The notes under the pieces: generated by a model
Seen by the model: only the letters and a program-made list of their open reading frames with translations
Database searches by the model: none
Told to the model about the DNA's origin: nothing
Program-made: the position numbers and the translations under genes
Shown here: positions 7,169 to 16,439 of the stretch, piece after piece
How positions within the stretch are numbered: the stretch's first letter is position 1
Layout: each line of letters starts with the position of its first letter
Origin: an uncultured Mycoplasmatota bacterium
Lineage (GTDB): Bacteria > Bacillota_I > Bacilli_A > Izemoplasmatales > Izemoplasmataceae
Length of the DNA stretch: 37,981 nt
Direction: 5' to 3'
Assembly (NCBI GenBank): GCA_913057225.1
Contig: CAJXNT010000008.1
Location: forward strand, 1-37,981

Positions 7169-9496
7169 ATGTACTCTAAAACCACGCAAACCAAAGGCAC
7201 GTTGCCAGCCATCGCGATTCGTGGGATTGCCCCGTTTCCATCCACGGATGTGCGCACCGAAGTGGGCCGCAGTGTCTCCAAGCAAGCACTCTTAGAAGCC
7301 GAACGCAACCATGATAATCATGTGTTTTTACTCGTGCAACAAGACCCCGTGATCGAAGAACCCACGGAAAAAGATATGCTCCCCGTGGGCGTCGTGGCCA
7401 AAATTGGCATTAAGATCAAACTCCCCAACGGCAACTTCAAAGTCAAATTTGATCCCATTGTCCGCGCCAAAATTGAACACATTGATCAAATGGAACCGTT
7501 CATTCAAACCCAGTTTGAAACCATGCCCACCGTGCAAAACGATGTGGACGAAGAAATTGCCTTGGTCCGGGTCATCGTCAAAATGGTCATGGATAATTCA
7601 CAAGGGGTTTTAAACAATCCCAAGCAAACCGTGGAGATGATTCAATCCGGCGTTTCATCCGATAAGCTCGCCGATGTCGTCGCCAGCAATTTGAAAATTG
7701 CAGAAAAAGACAAATTCAAATACATTGAAACTGCCGTCTTAGAAGACCGGCTGAATTATCTCATTCAAGACATCGAAAAAGAAAAACATATGAATGAGAT
7801 CGAAGATAAAATTAACCGCACCGTGAAGAAAAACATCGATGAAAATCAGCGAGAGTATTATTTACGGGAAAAACTTCGCGCCATTCAAGAAGAACTGGGC
7901 GACAAAGCCAAAAAAGAATCAGAAATTGAAGAACTGAGAGAAAAAATTCTCGCCAAAAAAATGCCCGAAGCGATTGAAGAAAAAGCCCTGTATGAACTCT
8001 CTCGCTATGAAACACTTCCCGCATCCAGTGGAGAATCGGGCGTCATTCGGACCTATCTTGACTTTTTAGTCGAACTGCCTTGGAATGAGTTTTCCAAAGA
8101 TGAAGAAGACATCACCAAAGCGGAAAAAGCCTTAGAAACCACCCACTTTGGGCTGGAAAAAGTGAAAGAACGGATCATGGAGTATTTGGCCGTGAAACTT
8201 TTAACGGGCAAAAACCCGCAAACCATCCTCTGTTTGGTGGGGCCTCCGGGCGTGGGGAAAACGTCCTTGGTGCAATCAATTGCCAAAGCGCTCAACCGTG
8301 AGTTTGTCAAACAATCGTTTGGGGGCGTCAAAGATGAAGCTGAAATCAGAGGCCATCGCCGGACCTATTTGGGCGCTCTCCCAGGCCGGATTTTACAAGG
8401 CATGAAAAAAGCCAAAGTGATCAATCCGGTGTATTTACTCGATGAAGTGGATAAGCTTGGGTCGGATTACAAAGGCGATCCCAGCAGTGCATTGCTTGAA
8501 GTCTTAGACCCTGAGCAAAATACACATTTTTCCGATCACTACCTTGAAGATACCTACGACTTATCGCAAGTGTTATTCATTGCAACGGCGAACTACTTAG
8601 GCAACATTCCGGCGCCCCTGAGAGACCGGATGGAAATCATTGAACTTTCCAGCTACACCGAAATTGAGAAGTTCAACATCGCCAAAGAACATCTCATCCC
8701 CAAACAAATGGAAACCCACGGGTTGGATCCTAAAAAATTGACCATTGAAGACGATGCGATCATGGCCATCATTCGTGAACATACCCGTGAAGCGGGCGTG
8801 CGTCAGCTCGACCGGCTGTTTGGGACCATCGTCCGTAAAGCCATTAAAATCATCTTAGGAGAAAAGAAAAAGCACGTCTCGGTGGATCCTTCCAACTTAG
8901 CGACGTTCTTAGGAAAATCCAAATTCTCCAACAATAAAGCCGACCAAGAAGATCAAGTGGGCGTGGCCACGGGCCTGGCCTACACGCAATTTGGCGGCGA
9001 CACCTTAGCGGTGGAAGTGGCATTTTATGAAGGCAATGGCGCCCTCTCACTCACCGGCCAACTCGGCGATGTGATGAAAGAAAGTGCGCAAGCCGCCATG
9101 TCTTACGTGCGGGCCAACGCCGATAAGTACAACATCGACCCAAAAATCTTTGAAAAGCAAAACGTGCACATCCACGTGCCAGAAGGGGCCGTCCCCAAAG
9201 ACGGACCCAGTGCGGGTGTCACCATCACCACGGCCCTCGTCAGCGCCCTTTCCAAGAAAAAAATCGATCACACCATCGGCATGACCGGTGAAGTGACTCT
9301 AAGAGGTCGCGTCTTACCGATTGGGGGCCTCAAAGAAAAAGCCATCGCGGCGCACCGCAGTGGGCTGAAGAAAATTTTGATCCCCAAACTCAACGAACGC
9401 GACATCGATGACATTCCCCAAGAAGTTCGGGATGCTTTAGAGATTGTGTCCGTGGAAACCATGGAAGATATCTTATCCAATACATTAAAAGCGTAA
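7169..9496 (+). CDS. lon: ATP-dependent protease Lon (LonA)
   Basis: A 775-residue Lon protease of normal length. The ATG at 7169 is preferred over an in-frame GTG at 7163 because AAGAGG (7158-7163) is 5 bases before it. The substrate-binding N domain is followed by the AAA+ module with Walker A GPPGVGKT (358-365) and Walker B LLDEVDKL, then the protease domain with the Ser-Lys dyad: S681 in PKDGPSAG and K724 in GGLKEKAIA, 43 residues apart as in E. coli Lon (679/722). It degrades misfolded and regulatory proteins in the cytoplasm. As in Bacillus, engB follows; clpX and lonB, which precede lonA there, are absent here. Confidence 0.97.
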   Translation: MYSKTTQTKGTLPAIAIRGIAPFPSTDVRTEVGRSVSKQALLEAERNHDNHVFLLVQQDPVIEEPTEKDMLPVGVVAKIGIKIKLPNGNFKVKFDPIVRAKIEHIDQMEPFIQTQFETMPTVQNDVDEEIALVRVIVKMVMDNSQGVLNNPKQTVEMIQSGVSSDKLADVVASNLKIAEKDKFKYIETAVLEDRLNYLIQDIEKEKHMNEIEDKINRTVKKNIDENQREYYLREKLRAIQEELGDKAKKESEIEELREKILAKKMPEAIEEKALYELSRYETLPASSGESGVIRTYLDFLVELPWNEFSKDEEDITKAEKALETTHFGLEKVKERIMEYLAVKLLTGKNPQTILCLVGPPGVGKTSLVQSIAKALNREFVKQSFGGVKDEAEIRGHRRTYLGALPGRILQGMKKAKVINPVYLLDEVDKLGSDYKGDPSSALLEVLDPEQNTHFSDHYLEDTYDLSQVLFIATANYLGNIPAPLRDRMEIIELSSYTEIEKFNIAKEHLIPKQMETHGLDPKKLTIEDDAIMAIIREHTREAGVRQLDRLFGTIVRKAIKIILGEKKKHVSVDPSNLATFLGKSKFSNNKADQEDQVGVATGLAYTQFGGDTLAVEVAFYEGNGALSLTGQLGDVMKESAQAAMSYVRANADKYNIDPKIFEKQNVHIHVPEGAVPKDGPSAGVTITTALVSALSKKKIDHTIGMTGEVTLRGRVLPIGGLKEKAIAAHRSGLKKILIPKLNERDIDDIPQEVRDALEIVSVETMEDILSNTLKA

Positions 9497-9521
9497 GAGG
9501 CAATCATCGATTGCCTCTTTC
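9496..9521 (+). terminator. Weak terminator or attenuator between lon and engB
   Basis: AGAGGCAATC, loop ATC, GATTGCCTCT, then TT and CTCCTT. The stem is perfect but the U run is short, so part of the transcription probably continues into engB, which has no promoter of its own that I can see. Confidence 0.55.
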
Positions 9522-9540
9522 TCCTTAGAAAAGGCTCTTT

Positions 9541-10134
9541 ATGCAAGTCAAAGTGAACACGCCATGGATGGCGGCGAAAGCCCCCGATTACCCCGAAGTT
9601 TTAAACGCTGAACTGGCGTTTTTTGGCCGTTCCAACGTGGGAAAAAGCTCTCTATTAAATGCACTATTAAACCGGAAACAACTCGCCTATACGTCTTCCA
9701 TGCCGGGGAAAACACGGACCGTGAATTTTTATTGGATGCAGGGGGATTATTACATCACCGACCTTCCGGGTTATGGCTATGCGCACAAGCAAAAAAACAC
9801 CGATCGCTTTGCGGCATTATTTGAAGATTACTTGGCCAGCGGTCGGATGAGTCATGCGTTTATTTTAATCGACGGCCGCCACGCGGTGAACCCGCTCGAT
9901 GTGCAAATGGCCGAGACCCTCAAATACCTCGACATTCCCTATTCCATCGTCGTGACGAAGCGCGATAAACTCAATCAATCGCAAACGCACGCCATTGAAA
10001 CGGCGGCCAAAGAAGCCTTTGGCGTCAGTGACGATGAACTCTATGTGGTTTCCAGTCTCAAAGGCCGCGGCATTGAGCGTTTAAAAGCGGCCATCGAAAC
10101 GATGATTCAACTTGTCAAAGCGCAGGACAATTGA
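9541..10134 (+). CDS. engB: Ribosome biogenesis GTPase EngB (YsxC/YihA)
   Basis: A 197-residue GTPase with G1 GRSNVGKSS at residues 29-37, G3 DLPGYGYA and G4 TKRDKL. This small TRAFAC GTPase is needed for late steps of 50S subunit assembly. The ribosome site AAAAGG is modest. Its place directly after lon matches the lonA-ysxC order of Bacillus. The last codons overlap the promoter of the valS leader. Confidence 0.95.
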   Translation: MQVKVNTPWMAAKAPDYPEVLNAELAFFGRSNVGKSSLLNALLNRKQLAYTSSMPGKTRTVNFYWMQGDYYITDLPGYGYAHKQKNTDRFAALFEDYLASGRMSHAFILIDGRHAVNPLDVQMAETLKYLDIPYSIVVTKRDKLNQSQTHAIETAAKEAFGVSDDELYVVSSLKGRGIERLKAAIETMIQLVKAQDN

Positions 10135-10140
10135 TACACT
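10112..10140 (+). promoter_or_regulatory. Promoter of the valS T-box leader
   Basis: TTGTCA (10112-10117), a 17-base spacer, TACACT (10135-10140). It lies across the end of engB. Confidence 0.6.
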
Positions 10141-10147
10141 AATACTG

Positions 10148-10383
10148 TCGATGAAAAGATAAGTACACCCCGCTAAAGATCCCAAAAGAGAGTGCCGGTC
10201 GCTGAAAAAGGCATGGAGTTTACGGAGTGGAAGTCCCTTGGAGACATGGGTTCTGAATGGAAAGTAAGAACCGACCCGTCAGCTGGGTTAACCGCTTAAT
10301 GAAGTGTATTGTGACCAATAAATCAAGGTGGTACCGCGGACTCACGTTCGTCCTTATCGAGTTTTTCGGTAAGGATTTTTTTT
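10148..10383 (+). promoter_or_regulatory. T-box riboswitch controlling valS
   Basis: The leader has the T-box sequence AAGGTGGTACCGCGG (10325-10339), an AGAGAGTG motif of stem I near 10189, and a terminator TCCTTATCGA / TCGGTAAGGA followed by T8 (10351-10383). In this class uncharged tRNA bound to the leader favours the antiterminator and switches on the synthetase. The UGGU in the T-box sequence pairs with an ACCA acceptor end, which fits tRNA-Val. The specifier is probably GUC in GGAAGTCC (10233-10235), with GTT at 10218 as an alternative; both are valine codons. The 5' boundary is estimated from the promoter. Confidence 0.92.
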
Positions 10384-10395
10384 ATGGAGGCACAT

Positions 10396-12984
10396 ATGAT
10401 TGCACCAAAGTATGATCACAAAGCGGTGGAAGCAGGCCGCTACCAAATTTGGAAAGACCAAGGCTATTTTAAAAGTGGGGATACGTCTAAAGTCCCCTTC
10501 ACCATTGTCATTCCCCCGCCCAACGTCACAGGAAAATTGCACCTCGGACACGCTTGGGATAATACGATTCAAGACATCCTCATCCGCATGAAACGGATGC
10601 AAGGGTTTGACGCGCTTTATTTGCCCGGCATGGATCATGCGGGGATTGCCACGCAAGCCAAAATTGATGCGAAGCTAAGACAAGAAGGCATCAGCCGCTA
10701 CGATCTGGGCCGTGAAGGATTCTTAAAAGAAGCGTGGGCGTGGAAAGAAGAATACGCCAAAACCATCCGCACGCAGTGGGCCGCTTTAGGCATCAGTGTG
10801 GATTATGATAAAGAACGCTTTACCCTCGATGATGGCCTCTCAAAAGCGGTGGAAACCGTCTTCATCAGTTTGTATGAAAAAGGCTATATCTACCGGAAAG
10901 AACGCATCATTAACTGGGATGTGGAAGCCAAAACGGCGCTTTCAAACATCGAAGTGGAGCGCAAAGACATCGAAGGGGCGCTTTATTATCTGCGGTATTT
11001 GACCGAAGATGAATCCGATGAAATTTTGATTGCGACCACCCGCCCGGAAACCATGTTTGCCGACACCGCCATCATCGTCCATCCCGACGATGAAGCAAGA
11101 AAACACTTGGTGGGCAAAAAAGTAAAAATCCCCGGGACGGACGTCTTAATTCCGGTTCTGATCGATGATTACGTGGACCGTGAATTTGGAACGGGCGCCT
11201 TAAAAGTCACCCCTGCCCATGACCCCAACGACTTTGAAATCGGCGAACGGCACGGACTTTCCATGCCATCGTGCATGCATGATGATGGGACAATGAATGC
11301 CATGGCCCATCAATATGAAGGCCTCGACCGTTTCACCTGCCGGAAGACGATGGTGGACGATCTCAAAGCGGCCGGGTTGCTCACGAAAATTGAAAAAATC
11401 ACGCATAATGTCGGCCATTCTGAGCGAACCGGGGTGGTGGTTGAACCCAGACTTTCCCTGCAATGGTTTGTCGACATGGAAAAACTCGCCGCCAATGCCC
11501 TGAAGCATTCGAAGGCGAATTTTGTCCCGGCGCGGTTTGAAAAAATCTTTGCGCACTGGATGGAAAACATCCAAGACTGGTGCATCTCCAGACAGCTTTG
11601 GTGGGGGCACCGGATTCCCGCGTATTACAAGGGCGATGACGTTTATGTCGGAACCAATCCCCCGGCGGGCTACACGCAAGATACCGATGTCTTAGACACA
11701 TGGTTTTCATCCGCATTGTGGCCATTTTCCACGTTGGGATGGCCGGAAAAAACCGAAGATTTGAAACGTTACTATCCGACCGATGTGATGGTGACGGGGT
11801 ATGACATTATTTTCTTTTGGGTCGCCCGGATGATCTTTCAAGCGATTGAATTCACGAATGAGACGCCGTTTAAAGATGTCTTGATTCACGGGTTAATCCG
11901 CGATGCCGAGGGCCAGAAGATGTCCAAATCCCTCGGCAACGGCATTGATCCTTTAGACATCAAAGAAAAATATGGGATCGATACGCTAAGGTATTTCCTC
12001 ACCACGAATTCAGCACCGGGCCTGGATTTACGCTTTGAGTTTGAAAAGGTTGAATCGAGCTGGAACTACATCAATAAGCTTTGGAATATTTCACGCTACG
12101 CGATGATGCAGCTGGAATCTCTAGATGAGCTCGCCGACATCTCAACGCCTCAAGCCTTGCCGAATCAAATGATTTTGGCGGCGTTTGAACAAACCCTCAA
12201 AACCGTCAATGAAGCCTATGCGCGTTATGAACTCTCAGAAGCCGCTCGCGCCATTTACACGTTCAGTTGGGACCTGTTTGCCTCCTGGTACATCGAAATG
12301 AGTAAACCATTGATGCGCCATTCGAATGCGGCCATTCAAGCGGAAACCCTGACCACGATGTGGACCGTGCTGACGAAACTCTTAAAACTTTTACACCCGT
12401 TCATGCCCTTTGTGACGGAGTACTTATACCTTCACCTCCCCTTCATCAACGATGCGTCCATCATGATCAGTGAATGGCCGAAAGAAACCCCCGAGTGGGT
12501 CAATGAAGAAGCGCTTTCTCATTTTGAACTCATTCAAGATTTGGTGTTATTTGTCCGACAAACGCGATCGTTTTATCAAGTGGGGCCGAAAAAACCCATC
12601 GATGTCTACTTAGAAACGTCGAAAGAAAAAGTGTTCACGGAAAACTTCAAGATCATTGAAGAGTTCATTCATCCAAAACTCTTTTCCTTCAACAACGATT
12701 ACACCCCAAATCCTGAAGACATCACGCACGTGGGCCCAGGCTATACGGTGTATATCCCACTGGGATCACTGGTCGATATCGCGGAAGAAATCAAGAAGCA
12801 AGAAGCTGAACTGGCGCGCGTTGAATCCGAAATTAAACGCGCCGAAGGCATGCTTTCCAATCCGAAATTCGTAGAAAAAGCTCCGGCAAAGAAAGTGGAA
12901 GAAGAAAAAGCGAAAAAAGCCGACTTTGAAACCCAAAAAGAAGCGCTTGAGAAATTGCTGGCTCAGTTAAAATCCAATGTTTAA
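10396..12984 (+). CDS. valS: Valyl-tRNA synthetase
   Basis: An 862-residue class I synthetase that charges tRNA-Val. GGAGG at 10386-10390 selects the ATG at 10396 over the one at 10384, which overlaps the ribosome site. The HIGH motif is HLGH (residues 49-52, in PPPNVTGKLHLGH) and the KMSKS loop is KMSKS (508-512). Between them lies the editing domain that removes mischarged threonine (ATTRPETMF). The C-terminus is a charged coiled coil typical of ValS. The T-box leader controls it, and its last 8 bases overlap folC. Confidence 0.97.
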   Translation: MIAPKYDHKAVEAGRYQIWKDQGYFKSGDTSKVPFTIVIPPPNVTGKLHLGHAWDNTIQDILIRMKRMQGFDALYLPGMDHAGIATQAKIDAKLRQEGISRYDLGREGFLKEAWAWKEEYAKTIRTQWAALGISVDYDKERFTLDDGLSKAVETVFISLYEKGYIYRKERIINWDVEAKTALSNIEVERKDIEGALYYLRYLTEDESDEILIATTRPETMFADTAIIVHPDDEARKHLVGKKVKIPGTDVLIPVLIDDYVDREFGTGALKVTPAHDPNDFEIGERHGLSMPSCMHDDGTMNAMAHQYEGLDRFTCRKTMVDDLKAAGLLTKIEKITHNVGHSERTGVVVEPRLSLQWFVDMEKLAANALKHSKANFVPARFEKIFAHWMENIQDWCISRQLWWGHRIPAYYKGDDVYVGTNPPAGYTQDTDVLDTWFSSALWPFSTLGWPEKTEDLKRYYPTDVMVTGYDIIFFWVARMIFQAIEFTNETPFKDVLIHGLIRDAEGQKMSKSLGNGIDPLDIKEKYGIDTLRYFLTTNSAPGLDLRFEFEKVESSWNYINKLWNISRYAMMQLESLDELADISTPQALPNQMILAAFEQTLKTVNEAYARYELSEAARAIYTFSWDLFASWYIEMSKPLMRHSNAAIQAETLTTMWTVLTKLLKLLHPFMPFVTEYLYLHLPFINDASIMISEWPKETPEWVNEEALSHFELIQDLVLFVRQTRSFYQVGPKKPIDVYLETSKEKVFTENFKIIEEFIHPKLFSFNNDYTPNPEDITHVGPGYTVYIPLGSLVDIAEEIKKQEAELARVESEIKRAEGMLSNPKFVEKAPAKKVEEEKAKKADFETQKEALEKLLAQLKSNV

Positions 12985-14215
12985 TAGCCTTAACGATGCC
13001 CAAGCATGGATTGAATCCGTGCAAAAGTTTGGGCCTAAATACGACTTAGTACGTATGGAAAATGCGGCCGAAATGCTCGGGCATCCGGAACGTAAAGTGC
13101 CCATGGTGCATGTGGCCGGAACCAACGGCAAAGGCTCCACCGTCGCCTTCATCAGTCACATCTTGATGGAAGCGGGCTACCAGACGGGGATGTACATTTC
13201 CCCGTATATCGAGTCGTTCAACGAACGCTTCATGATCAATCATGTCCCGGTGGATGATGCCACATTGTTATCGTTGATTAATCAGATGCATGCATTCAGC
13301 GAAACGTATCAACGCACGCACGGTGAGCATTTGTCCTTTTTTGAGCTCACCACCCTCCTGGCGTTTGTCTATTTCAATCAAGCTCAGGTCGATGTGGCCG
13401 TCATTGAAGTGGGCATTGGCGGGCGCCTGGATGCCACCAACATCATCACGCCCGAAGTCGCCATCATCACGTCAATTGGCTATGATCATATGGCGATTCT
13501 TGGCGATACTTTAGACGCCATTGCCAAAGAAAAATTGGGGGTTGTCAAACCCGGAATTCCTTGGGTCAGTGGCGTCAAAGACGCATCCTTGCAGCCTTTA
13601 TTTGATGAAAAAGCGGCTCAGAAAAACGCGCCGTTAGTGAAGACAAAAGCCAGCCGTTTCATCCCCTCGATGCCTCAAGGCTTTGAGTATGATGGGGAAT
13701 CGTACACCCTTCATTTATTGGGCGCTCATCAGATCGAAAATGCAGCGTGTGCCATTGAAGCGGCGCGTCTTTTAAATCAACGCGGGTTTACCATTCCCCA
13801 ATCCGCCATTGAAAAAGGCTTAAATCAAGCGTTCTGGCCGGGACGCTTTGAGCAAATCGGTCCGTTTATTCTCGATGGGGCGCACAATAAAAATGGCATT
13901 GATCGCCTCCTTGAAAGCCTTGAAGCATACCATCAAGACCAGCCCTTGACCATCGTCTTTGGGGTGATGGCCGATAAAGACAGCGAAGCCATGCAAGCGC
14001 GCTTAGAAGCGCGGGCGGCCCGGATGATATTTACGCACGTGGATCACCCAAGGGCCCTAGATGCCAACGAAATGTTAAAACGTTCCACCCATCCGCAGGC
14101 CTCGGTGATGACGCTTGAAGAGGTGGCGGGCCTCGATGAACCGACCTTGATTGCAGGGTCGCTTTATGTGATCAGTGCCATGCGACGTCTTATTAAGGAG
14201 CGATTCCGTGCTTAA
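12977..14215 (+). CDS. folC: Folylpolyglutamate synthase (possibly also dihydrofolate synthase)
   Basis: A 412-residue Mur-ligase-like enzyme with P-loop GTNGKGST (48-55) and the downstream EVGIGGRLDATN motif. It adds glutamates to folates with ATP; some family members also make dihydrofolate from dihydropteroate, which cannot be judged here. The start overlaps valS by 8 bases, the same gene order as Bacillus valS-folC. The end overlaps mutY by 8 bases. Confidence 0.95.
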   Translation: MFNSLNDAQAWIESVQKFGPKYDLVRMENAAEMLGHPERKVPMVHVAGTNGKGSTVAFISHILMEAGYQTGMYISPYIESFNERFMINHVPVDDATLLSLINQMHAFSETYQRTHGEHLSFFELTTLLAFVYFNQAQVDVAVIEVGIGGRLDATNIITPEVAIITSIGYDHMAILGDTLDAIAKEKLGVVKPGIPWVSGVKDASLQPLFDEKAAQKNAPLVKTKASRFIPSMPQGFEYDGESYTLHLLGAHQIENAACAIEAARLLNQRGFTIPQSAIEKGLNQAFWPGRFEQIGPFILDGAHNKNGIDRLLESLEAYHQDQPLTIVFGVMADKDSEAMQARLEARAARMIFTHVDHPRALDANEMLKRSTHPQASVMTLEEVAGLDEPTLIAGSLYVISAMRRLIKERFRA

Positions 14216-15236
14216 ATCGCCTAAGAAAGCGGCGCAATCTTTGATGACTTGGTATCACGAAAACAAACGGGATCTTCCCTTTCGAGGGATTGACAACCCG
14301 TATTTCACATGGGTCAGTGAAATCATGTTGCAACAAACCCAGGTCGATACGGCCGTGCCTTATTTCAATCGCTTCATTGAGCGGTTTCAAACGGTGTGTG
14401 ACCTCGCTCGTGCCGATCAAGCGGAAGTGTTGAAATACTGGGAAGGGCTCGGCTATTACCGCCGCGCCAAACATCTGCACGAGTCCGCTCAGCGCATCTG
14501 TGATGAGATGGATGGGGTCTTCCCAAGCGATTTAAAAACCATTGAATCGTTAAAAGGTGTGGGCCGCTACATCGCCCGTGCCATTCACTCGATTGCCTTT
14601 AATCAGCCCAGTGCCGCCGTGGACGGCAATGTGTTAAGGGTCATCACGCGGCTCACAGGCTATGATGAGGACGTGATGAAACCCGCCCATGCCAGGGTGG
14701 TTGAAGGCGTGGCGCAATCGATGATTGAACACGCCACCCCGAAAGATTTCACGCAAGCCTTGATGGAACTCGGGGCCACAGTCTGTCAAAAATCGCCCAA
14801 GTGTGAGCAATGTCCCATGCAATCCATGTGTGTGGCGTATCAAGAAAATCGGCAAGCGGAACTCCCCGTCATGATTAAAAAAACCAAAAAGACCGAAAAA
14901 CACTATCATGTCTTTGTCGTTTTAAATGCGGGTCACGCGTTTTTGATCAAACGTCCAGAAAATGGTTTGCTTGCAAACCTTTATACGTTCCCGCAATACG
15001 AAGGCTCTTTAGATGCGGCGATTCATGCCTTTGAATCGGATGTTGCGGCACGCGTTAAGGATACGGAATCACTGTTTGAACTCGATCATGTGTTCTCCCA
15101 TCAAATCTGGCATCTCACAGTTCACCGCGTTTATCTCACGGATGATTCCATGATACCGTTCGTGTCATTAACTAATTTTCCCTACGCGATTGCGAAAGCG
15201 CATTTAAAAATCATCGATCAAATAAAAGAAATTTAG
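14208..15236 (+). CDS. mutY: A/G-specific adenine glycosylase MutY
   Basis: A 342-residue base-excision repair enzyme that removes adenine opposite 8-oxoguanine. A GTG start at 14208 is chosen because AAGGAG (14195-14200) precedes it by 7 bases; the upstream ATG at 14175 has none. The catalytic Glu is E38 in SEIMLQQTQV, the helix-hairpin-helix includes LKGVGRYIARAI, and AVDGNVLRV follows. The iron-sulphur ligands are C193, C199, C202 and C208. The first spacing is C-x5-C, one residue shorter than the usual C-x6-C-x2-C-x5-C. A NUDIX-like 8-oxoG recognition domain makes up the C-terminal third. It overlaps folC by 8 bases. Confidence 0.95.
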   Translation: MLKSPKKAAQSLMTWYHENKRDLPFRGIDNPYFTWVSEIMLQQTQVDTAVPYFNRFIERFQTVCDLARADQAEVLKYWEGLGYYRRAKHLHESAQRICDEMDGVFPSDLKTIESLKGVGRYIARAIHSIAFNQPSAAVDGNVLRVITRLTGYDEDVMKPAHARVVEGVAQSMIEHATPKDFTQALMELGATVCQKSPKCEQCPMQSMCVAYQENRQAELPVMIKKTKKTEKHYHVFVVLNAGHAFLIKRPENGLLANLYTFPQYEGSLDAAIHAFESDVAARVKDTESLFELDHVFSHQIWHLTVHRVYLTDDSMIPFVSLTNFPYAIAKAHLKIIDQIKEI

Positions 15237-15275
15237 CCGACTTGTGTGAATGGTTTACATGAGGAGGCTTTTTTT

Positions 15276-15962
15276 ATGAGACCTTTACGCGATGAAAATC
15301 CACGACAGCGTTTTTTGCAGGTTGGCAAATCCGCGATGATGACCCACGAGCTCATTGCATTGCTCATCCAGCGGCACGACGGGGATGAGGATGCGCTCGA
15401 TTTAGCGAAAAAAATCCAAATGCGCTTTAAACGCATCCATGCCATTCGCAAAGCGACGATGTATGATCTCATGCAGATTGCAGGGATTGGTCCTGTGAAG
15501 GCCATGCAATTACTCGCCGCCTTGGAACTTGGCAAACGGCTGAACCAAGAAGGCCTGGGGAAACGTTCGTTTCTGGGCAGTCCGAAGAAAGTCTATGATC
15601 ATCTCAAAGATGATTTAGAACCGCTGGATCAAGAACACTTCATTGTGCTCTATCTCGATACCAAAGGCTTTTTGATCGACCGAGTGGATTTATTCAAAGG
15701 AAGTCTGAATGCGTCCTTGGTCCACCAACGAGAAATATTTAAACATGCCGTCTCGATGAGTGCGGCCAGCTTCATCATGGTTCACAATCACCCGAGCGGC
15801 GATGCCTCGCCATCCCAAGCAGACAAAAAGACCACCCAGGTGGTGAAAGAAGCGGCCGCGCTGATGGACATTCCCATGACCGATCACATCATCATTGGCA
15901 AGTCGCAATTTTACTCGTTTCAAGCCGGCCATGTGATGCCCGTGACGCAAGCGCTTCATTAG
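15276..15962 (+). CDS. radC: RadC/YeeS-family JAB metallo-domain protein
   Basis: A 228-residue RadC. The start at 15276 follows GAGGAGG (15261-15267); an in-frame GTG at 15246 is upstream of that site and rejected. The N-terminal half has helix-hairpin-helix elements (IAGIGPVKAMQLLAALELGK). The C-terminal JAB1/MPN domain carries HNHPSGDASPSQAD (170-183), with the zinc ligands H170, H172 and D183. The name dates from a mistaken assignment in E. coli and the molecular role remains uncertain. radC also lies downstream of folC in Bacillus, but there the mre and min genes follow it. Confidence 0.93.
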   Translation: MRPLRDENPRQRFLQVGKSAMMTHELIALLIQRHDGDEDALDLAKKIQMRFKRIHAIRKATMYDLMQIAGIGPVKAMQLLAALELGKRLNQEGLGKRSFLGSPKKVYDHLKDDLEPLDQEHFIVLYLDTKGFLIDRVDLFKGSLNASLVHQREIFKHAVSMSAASFIMVHNHPSGDASPSQADKKTTQVVKEAAALMDIPMTDHIIIGKSQFYSFQAGHVMPVTQALH

Positions 15963-15997
15963 TGGCTTAAGCCACGAACAAACAATGGCTAAAAGCA

Positions 15998-16026
15998 TTG
16001 ACAAAGAAAGGCAGCTTTGGTATTCT
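15998..16026 (+). promoter_or_regulatory. Promoter of rplU-rpmA
   Basis: A perfect -35 TTGACA (15998-16003), a 17-base spacer and TATTCT (16021-16026), 36 bases after radC. Confidence 0.75.
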
Positions 16027-16032
16027 TTTTAA

Positions 16033-16112
16033 GCAGTGCACACCGCACAGAAAAGGTTTTAACAGCGTATGCTGACCTTCATGGCGAGTCTTAAAATATG
16101 AGGAGGTGCAAG
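16033..16112 (+). promoter_or_regulatory. Probable L21 ribosomal-protein leader
   Basis: About 80 bases of untranslated leader lie between the promoter and rplU. They contain CACACCGC, a stem AAGGT (16055-16059) with ACCTT (16075-16079) enclosing a small hairpin CAGC-GTAT-GCTG, then GAGTCTT. Position and elements suit the L21 leader known before rplU in Bacillota, through which a ribosomal protein represses its own operon. I matched it from memory, without a covariance model. Confidence 0.55.
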
Positions 16113-16421
16113 ATGAAAGCAGTCATTGAAACCGGTGGCAAACAATTTACCGTCGCCAAAGGCGATAAAATTTACACCGAATTGGTCGATGTCAAAGTCG
16201 GTCAAACTGTGAGTTTTGATGATGTGTTGATGGTCACTGGCGATAAAATGCTGGTGGGCGATCCTTATGTCAAGGGCGCCAAAGTTACCGCGAAAGTGCT
16301 GAAACACGGTAAACAGAAAAAAATCATTGTTTACAAGTACAAGCCGAAAAAGAACTACAAGCGGAAACAAGGTCACCGTCAACCCTATTCACAATTAGAA
16401 ATCACCAACGTACAAGTCTAA
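16113..16421 (+). CDS. rplU: 50S ribosomal protein L21
   Basis: A 102-residue L21 that begins MKAVIETGGKQFTVAKGDKI and has the basic end KPKKNYKRKQGHRQPYSQLE. The start at 16113 follows GAGGAGGTG; an earlier in-frame ATG is upstream of the ribosome site. rpmA follows after 18 bases; the protease gene prp (ysxB) that usually lies between them is absent. Confidence 0.97.
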   Translation: MKAVIETGGKQFTVAKGDKIYTELVDVKVGQTVSFDDVLMVTGDKMLVGDPYVKGAKVTAKVLKHGKQKKIIVYKYKPKKNYKRKQGHRQPYSQLEITNVQV

Positions 16422-16439
16422 GAGAGAGGAGACATCGAT

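Noticed and set aside
11200-11725. Antisense open frames of 159 and 108 residues within valS
   Set aside because: valS is continuous and conserved here; these are shadows without start signals.
15963-15976. GTGGCTTAAGCCAC palindrome after radC as a terminator
   Set aside because: There is almost no loop and no T run follows on the plus strand.
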